From Mycobacterium sp. E2733 (GTDB taxonomy: Bacteria > Actinomycetota > Actinomycetes > Mycobacteriales > Mycobacteriaceae), in the NCBI RefSeq assembly GCF_001667585.1, contig NZ_LZJZ01000013.1:1-64000 (forward strand): DNA of 64,000 bases, given 5' to 3'. The notes below the pieces were generated by a model that worked only from the letters and a program-made list of their open reading frames with translations, did no database searches and was not told where the DNA came from. Both the position numbers and the translations under genes were made by a program. Of the stretch, positions 59,993 to 64,000 are shown one piece after another; positions within the stretch are counted from its first letter, which is position 1, and each line of letters opens with the position of its first letter.

Positions 59993-61201
59993 ATGGGCCA
60001 GACTGTCAGGAGCGAGACTTCGGTCTACTACGACCCTTACGACACCGGCATCATCGCCGATCCATACCCGACCTACGCGCGGCTGCGCGAAGAGGCCCCG
60101 ATCTACTACAACGAGCGTTACGACTTCTGGGCGCTCTCAAGGCATTCCGACGTCGAACGGGCGCTGGCCAGTTGGGAGACGTTCTCCAACAAGCGCAGCG
60201 ACATCCTCGAGCTCATCCAGTCGAAATTCGAGATGCCCGGCGGCGTGATGATGTTCCAGGATCCGCCGGAGCACACGAGGCTGCGCGGCCTGATGTCGCG
60301 CGTGTTCACGCCGCGCCGGATGGCCGAGCTCGAGGACCAGATCCGGCGCTACTGCGTGCGGTGCCTGGACCCGCTGGTCGGCTCCGGGAGCTTCGACATC
60401 ATCGCGGAGCTGGCCTCGATGATGCCGATGCGGGTGATCGGGATGCTGCTGGGAATCCCGGAGTCCGAACAAGTCTCGGTCCGTGACGCCAACGACGCCA
60501 ACCTGCGCACCAAGCCGGGCACACCGATGAAGGTGGTGGACGCCGACTCCATCGCCGACGGCCGGATCTACGCCGACTACGTGGAATGGCGGTCCAAGAA
60601 TCCCTCCGACGACCTGATGACGACGCTGCTCAACGTCGAGTTCGACGACGAGCACGGGGTGCACCGGAAGCTGACCCGCAAGGAGGTGCTGCACTACACG
60701 CAGGTGGTCGCCGGGGCCGGCAACGAGACGACCGGCCGGCTGATCGGGTGGCTGGCCAAGGTGCTCGCCGAGCATCCCGACCAGCGGCGCGCCGTTTATG
60801 AGGACCGGTCACTGTTGACCCGTACTGTCGACGAGACGCTGCGATTCGAACCGACGGGGCCACACGTCGCCCGTTGGATGGCAAGGGATTTCGAGTGTTA
60901 CGGCACGACGGTTCCGGCCGGCAGCGCCATGCTGCTGTTGTTCGGCGCCGCAAACCGCGACCACCGTCGCTATGCAGATCCCGACACCTACAACGTCCGC
61001 CGCGACAACATCTCGCACATCACGTTCGGCAAGGGTGTGCACTACTGCCTCGGCGCCAACCTGGCCCGCCTCGAGGGCCGGGTCGCGCTGGACGAGATCC
61101 TCAACCGCTGGCCCGAATGGGGCATCGACTACGACACGGCCCAATTGGCCTCGACATCGACCGTGCGTGGCTGGGAGCGGTTGCGAGTCGTGTTGCCCTG
61201 A
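59993..61201 (+). CDS. Cytochrome P450
   Basis: 402 aa. I-helix VVAGAGNETTGRLIGWL (Glu-Thr-Thr), ExxR in DETLRFEPTGPH, heme Cys in ITFGKGVHYCLGANLARLEG and C-helix MFQDPPEHTRLRGLMSRVF. The N-terminal VYYDPYDTGIIADPYPTYARLREEAP is typical of mycobacterial lipid/terpenoid-type P450s. Different subfamily from the P450 at 43577 (VAGAGNETT rather than IAGHETT). Under the palindrome 22 bases upstream and next to the TetR on the opposite strand. Confidence 0.93.
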   Translation: MGQTVRSETSVYYDPYDTGIIADPYPTYARLREEAPIYYNERYDFWALSRHSDVERALASWETFSNKRSDILELIQSKFEMPGGVMMFQDPPEHTRLRGLMSRVFTPRRMAELEDQIRRYCVRCLDPLVGSGSFDIIAELASMMPMRVIGMLLGIPESEQVSVRDANDANLRTKPGTPMKVVDADSIADGRIYADYVEWRSKNPSDDLMTTLLNVEFDDEHGVHRKLTRKEVLHYTQVVAGAGNETTGRLIGWLAKVLAEHPDQRRAVYEDRSLLTRTVDETLRFEPTGPHVARWMARDFECYGTTVPAGSAMLLLFGAANRDHRRYADPDTYNVRRDNISHITFGKGVHYCLGANLARLEGRVALDEILNRWPEWGIDYDTAQLASTSTVRGWERLRVVLP

Positions 61202-61207
61202 AACGGG

Positions 61208-61771
61208 TTAACTGGGCATCTCGAATCGGTCGATGATCCGGCTAACCAGCGCGACGGCCTCCGAATGGCCGGTCGTCGCGCCCAGTGCCTGCTCCAGGAT
61301 CAGCATGCGACCGACCGCGGCGATGATGACCGCGATGCCGGCAGGCGGGAAATCACCTGTGTCCAAATCGTGTTCGCGCACGATGGAATTGAGCGCAGTG
61401 ATCTGCATGTCGCGCCACCGCTCGGACCAGGCCGCGATCTCCGCCCTGATCTCCTTGCGGTGGTTGGCCAGCCCCATGAACTCCAGCAGCAGGCGGGTGT
61501 CCTTCGGCTCGACGAGCGTGTCCCAGAAGGCATGCAGCGGGCGGTCGGATGTCAACGCCCGCTGTTGACGCTCCAGGTAGGCGGCCGCGCCGCGCCGGAA
61601 GACGTTCAGGTAGAGCTCGTCCATGGTGGGGAAGTAATAGTGCACCAAGGCGGGTTTCACGCCGGCTTCGGCCGCCACCCGGCGCGACGTCGCCGCGGCG
61701 TAGCCCTCGTCGACCATGATCTGGATCGTCGCGTCGATCAGCATGTCGCGAGTGCTCGGATCCCTGGCCAT
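61208..61771 (-). CDS. TetR family regulator of the adjacent P450
   Basis: 187 aa. HTH ATSRRVAAEAGVKPALVHYYFPTMDELYLNVF; the ligand domain contains LHAFWDTLVEPKDTRLLLEFMGLANHR. Convergent with the P450. Both promoters carry TTTGGGCGATCGC, so it probably represses itself and the P450 until a ligand, perhaps the P450 substrate, releases it. ATG 61771 preferred. Confidence 0.9.
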   Translation of the reverse strand: MARDPSTRDMLIDATIQIMVDEGYAAATSRRVAAEAGVKPALVHYYFPTMDELYLNVFRRGAAAYLERQQRALTSDRPLHAFWDTLVEPKDTRLLLEFMGLANHRKEIRAEIAAWSERWRDMQITALNSIVREHDLDTGDFPPAGIAVIIAAVGRMLILEQALGATTGHSEAVALVSRIIDRFEMPS

Positions 61772-61784
61772 CAACGGACCCTAA

Positions 61785-61801
61785 TTTGGGCGATCGCTAA
61801 A
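61785..61801. promoter_or_regulatory. Second copy of the GCGATCGC operator, in front of the TetR gene
   Basis: TTTGGGCGATCGCTAAA lies 13 bases upstream of the TetR start. The left arm and core equal the operator at 59953-59970; the right arm has two mismatches. Autoregulation is the natural reading. Confidence 0.75.
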
Positions 61802-61903
61802 TATCAACACGGCCGCTGGGTCAGGCGCAGGCCAGCTCGATGATTAGGGAATCGGCGACCGGGGAATTGTCATCCGGACAGTTCAGAAAGTGAAGGAAAA
61901 ACC

Positions 61904-62290
61904 GTGGCTCCAAGCTTCAAAGACGTCATTGCGTCCAAGTACCTGCTGCTGACCACATTCACCAAGGACGGCCGCCCGAAACCGACGGCGATCTGGGGCG
62001 TGCCCGACGGCGACAAGCTCCTGGTCATCACCGACGACGGGTCGTGGAAGGTGAAGCGGATCAACAACACGCCGCGGGTGACGATCGCGAGGAGCGGATC
62101 CCTGGGCAAGCCGAAGAGCGAGCCGGTCGAAGGGGTCGCGCGCGTGCTGCCGAAGTCGGAGACGCGGCGCGTGTACAACGCCGTGCTCAAGCGGTACTGG
62201 TATCACGCGTGGTGGTTCTATGCGCACTCGATCGTGCGCGGGGGGGTCGACAAGGTGCACGTGGGTTTGGAGATCAAACCGGCAGCGTAG
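61904..62290 (+). CDS. PPOX-class F420-dependent oxidoreductase-like protein
   Basis: 128 aa split-barrel flavin/F420-binding protein. Signs are KYLLLTTFTKDGRPKPTAIW, LLVITDDGSWKVKRINNTPRVTIA and GVARVLPKSETRRVYNAVLKRY. This matches the small mycobacterial PPOX/FDOR family. The GTG start has a GAAGGA ribosome site. Its last 17 bases overlap the end of the convergent alcohol dehydrogenase. Confidence 0.85.
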   Translation: MAPSFKDVIASKYLLLTTFTKDGRPKPTAIWGVPDGDKLLVITDDGSWKVKRINNTPRVTIARSGSLGKPKSEPVEGVARVLPKSETRRVYNAVLKRYWYHAWWFYAHSIVRGGVDKVHVGLEIKPAA

Positions 62291-63437
62291 CGTCGCTCTT
62301 GGGGTCGATCAGGATCTTCGCGTGCGCCTCGGGGTCACCGAGTGCATCGAACGCGGCTTCGACGCCGGACAATCCGACGGTCCCCGTCATCAGCGGTGTC
62401 ACGTCGACCTTGCCGTCCGCGAGCATGCGCAGGGTGTCGCGGAACTCGAGCGGCGTGTAGCCGAGCACGAACCGCAGGTCGATTTCTTTGTTGATCGCCA
62501 TGGCCGGTCGAATGTGATCGGCGCCCATGCAGACGCCGACGACGACGACGCGCGAGAACAGTGGCGCGCTGGCGATGATGCCGTCGATGATGCCCGGGAC
62601 GCCGACGCATTCGAAGATGACGGGATGCTTGGGCTTTGCCGCGCCGGCGGCCTCGGCGGCGCGCCACACGTGCCACCACGGCAGCCGCAGCCGCTGCAGC
62701 TTCTCAATCGTCCCGACGGCGAGGTCGAACGCCTCGAGGATGCCTTGCAGATGCTTGTGTCCCGCCTCGGTCGCGTACGGGGAGTCCTGCGCTGGGTCGA
62801 CGACGATATCGGCCCCGCACGCCGTCGCGAGCGCCCGGCGGCCCGCCGAGAAGTCGCTCGCGACGACGGTGCGCACCCCGTGCGACTTGAGCATGCAAAT
62901 CACCGCGAGACCGATTGGCCCGCAGCCGATGACGATGGCGACGTCACCCTTGCCCACCTCGCCGCGCCGAACCGCGTGCCACCCGACGGCCATCGGCTCG
63001 GTCAGCGCGGCGACGTCGGGGGCCAGCCCATTCGGAACGGCGAAGGTCAGCGACTGCTCGACCAGGAGCCGCTCGGCGTAGGCGCCCGGCGCCATGGTGG
63101 ACAGCCCGATCCCGTGCACCTTCTTGCCCCGCCGCAGCAGCGGCAGGGCGACGACGCGCGTGCCGGACCGCGGGGCCTTGCGCGTGCCGGGACCGTAATC
63201 GACCACCTCGCCGCAGAATTCGTGCCCGAACACCACCTGCTGGTCCGATCGCATGAACGCGTCGTATCCCGACTCGGCCATCACGCCGGCGAGTTCGTCG
63301 CAGTGCCGGCGCGCGTGCAGATCCGATCCGCAGATGCCACACCGGAGGACGTCGAGTAGCAACTGGCCTTTGGCCGGCGCCGGCGTGGGCAGGTCGACCA
63401 CTTCGAGCTTCGCGTTGGTGCAAGTTACGCTCTTCAT
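62274..63437 (-). CDS. Zinc-binding alcohol dehydrogenase family protein
   Basis: 387 aa MDR enzyme. Zinc ligands are in VLRCGICGSDLHARRHCDE and VVFGHEFCGEVV; the cofactor loop is AIVIGCGPIGLAVICML. The four-Cys structural zinc loop is replaced by GTRVVALPLLRRGKKVHGIG. Typical of glutathione-independent or sorbitol/threonine-type dehydrogenases; the alcohol is unknown. It overlaps the PPOX gene by 17 bp at the 3' end. The WS/DGAT fragment lies 12 bases upstream on the same strand, so probably co-transcribed. Confidence 0.9.
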   Translation of the reverse strand: MKSVTCTNAKLEVVDLPTPAPAKGQLLLDVLRCGICGSDLHARRHCDELAGVMAESGYDAFMRSDQQVVFGHEFCGEVVDYGPGTRKAPRSGTRVVALPLLRRGKKVHGIGLSTMAPGAYAERLLVEQSLTFAVPNGLAPDVAALTEPMAVGWHAVRRGEVGKGDVAIVIGCGPIGLAVICMLKSHGVRTVVASDFSAGRRALATACGADIVVDPAQDSPYATEAGHKHLQGILEAFDLAVGTIEKLQRLRLPWWHVWRAAEAAGAAKPKHPVIFECVGVPGIIDGIIASAPLFSRVVVVGVCMGADHIRPAMAINKEIDLRFVLGYTPLEFRDTLRMLADGKVDVTPLMTGTVGLSGVEAAFDALGDPEAHAKILIDPKSDATLPV

Positions 63438-63449
63438 CCGTCGATCCTC

Positions 63450-64000
63450 CTACACGGTGGCCGACTCGGAACCCTCCGGTTGCAGTCCCGCCGCCTCTCT
63501 CAGCTCTGCGTAGGCGCGACGGGTGCACCGGGCCAGGCGCGTCAGGTCACCGAGCGCCGCGGCGTTGGCGATGAAGCCGAAGTCCATGCTGTCGTGGTAG
63601 GACGCGAAGGTGGCGTTCAGTCCGATCGAGGCAGCGAGGGCGGAAACCGGGTAGATGCCGAGGAGGCGGGCACCGTTGAGGTATTTGACCTCCGCCGCGC
63701 CCGCCACGTTCGAAATGACGAGGTTGCAAGCCGGGTGCGCGACGCGGTCCAGGTGCGTAGAAGAACCCAGGCCGGCGAGCGCCACGAGCCCGGCCGCATA
63801 GGTGAGTGCCGCCTCGCTGGACATGCGGCTGAGCTCCTTCTTGCAGGCGGCGACCGAGTCCACCACCTGGTGGATCCGTTCTGCCACGCTCGCTCCGGGC
63901 TCTCCGAGTCGCGGGAACACCGCCGACACCCGCGTGCCGATCGTCGTGTCCCCGCCGGCGCGCAGCGAGACCGGACACATCGCAATGAAAGGGTGCGCGA
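63450..64000 (-). CDS. WS/DGAT acyltransferase, C-terminal part (runs off the window)
   Basis: The frame is open through the right edge, so the gene starts beyond 64000. Visible: FIAMCPVSLRAGGD (conserved in WS/DGAT after the acyl-binding half), NLVISNVAGAAEVKYLNGARLLGIYPVSAL and a C-terminal DMDFGFIANAAALGDL. The ISNVxGP block reads ISNVAGA, a variant of the canonical ISNVPGP. The catalytic HHxxxDG would lie outside the window. Second member of the family here, after tgs2. Confidence 0.85.
   Translation of the reverse strand, partial: AHPFIAMCPVSLRAGGDTTIGTRVSAVFPRLGEPGASVAERIHQVVDSVAACKKELSRMSSEAALTYAAGLVALAGLGSSTHLDRVAHPACNLVISNVAGAAEVKYLNGARLLGIYPVSALAASIGLNATFASYHDSMDFGFIANAAALGDLTRLARCTRRAYAELREAAGLQPEGSESATV

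Overview
This is a chromosomal segment from a Mycobacterium, probably slow-growing. Evidence: high GC, dense ATGA/GTGA start-stop overlaps, an LpqH (19 kDa) lipoprotein, tcrXY, WS/DGAT acyltransferases, a 13E12-family HNH protein with a mycobacterial LexA box, LigC/Prim-PolC, and many lipid-type SDR, FadE, P450 and F420-type genes. The backbone order (tcrX-tcrY-lpqH-alkyl sulfatase; fadE36-LapA-proXVWZ-glycolipid binder-tyrA-tadA cluster-tRNA-Ser; tgs2-Nudix; ligC/primPol) matches from memory the M. tuberculosis Rv3730c-Rv3765c region, read in the opposite orientation and interrupted by accessory blocks. I could not run any database search.

Layout. 0-5 kb: two-component system tcrXY with a 54-bp tandem repeat at the gene junction, then lpqH and an alkyl-sulfatase-like hydrolase. 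5.0-9.9 kb: an accessory island with an inositol-monophosphatase-like gene and a PIG-L deacetylase in one unit, divergent from a large membrane protein carrying a degenerate P-loop domain. 10-14.8 kb: a catabolic operon (APH-like kinase, SDR, FadE, TetR, quinone oxidoreductase) behind a palindromic operator. 14.8-24 kb: methyltransferase, histidine phosphatase, fadE36, the proXVWZ osmolyte ABC transporter, tyrA, tadA and tRNA-Ser(CGA). 24-40 kb: species-specific accessory genes, including small secreted proteins, a CAP protein, a GH5 enzyme, a frameshifted sulfotransferase, an MBL-SDR-VOC-LLM operon, a PfkB kinase, a 2-hydroxyacid dehydrogenase, and two divergent SDR/TetR/DapB-like units. 40-46 kb: tgs2, Nudix, haloalkane dehalogenase and P450 in one co-directional run. 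46-54 kb: 13E12 protein, ligC/primPol, a duplicated cassette encoding two 42-43 aa lipopeptide-like proteins, and a GH172 enzyme. 54-60 kb: an isochorismatase-like/DAP-decarboxylase-like/rhomboid-like operon divergent from a giant cyclase-NTPase-LuxR regulator. 60-64 kb: a P450 and its TetR regulator sharing a palindromic operator, an F420/PPOX protein, an alcohol dehydrogenase and the C-terminal part of another WS/DGAT.

The strongest candidates for undescribed biology are the twin mini-lipopeptide genes (50.3-51.2 kb), the IMPase/PIG-L/degenerate-NTPase island (5.0-9.9 kb) and the isochorismatase/PLP decarboxylase/rhomboid operon (53.8-56.5 kb). Regulatory structure is unusually readable: three palindromic operators, one LexA box over a likely leaderless start, and repeat insertions at two gene starts.
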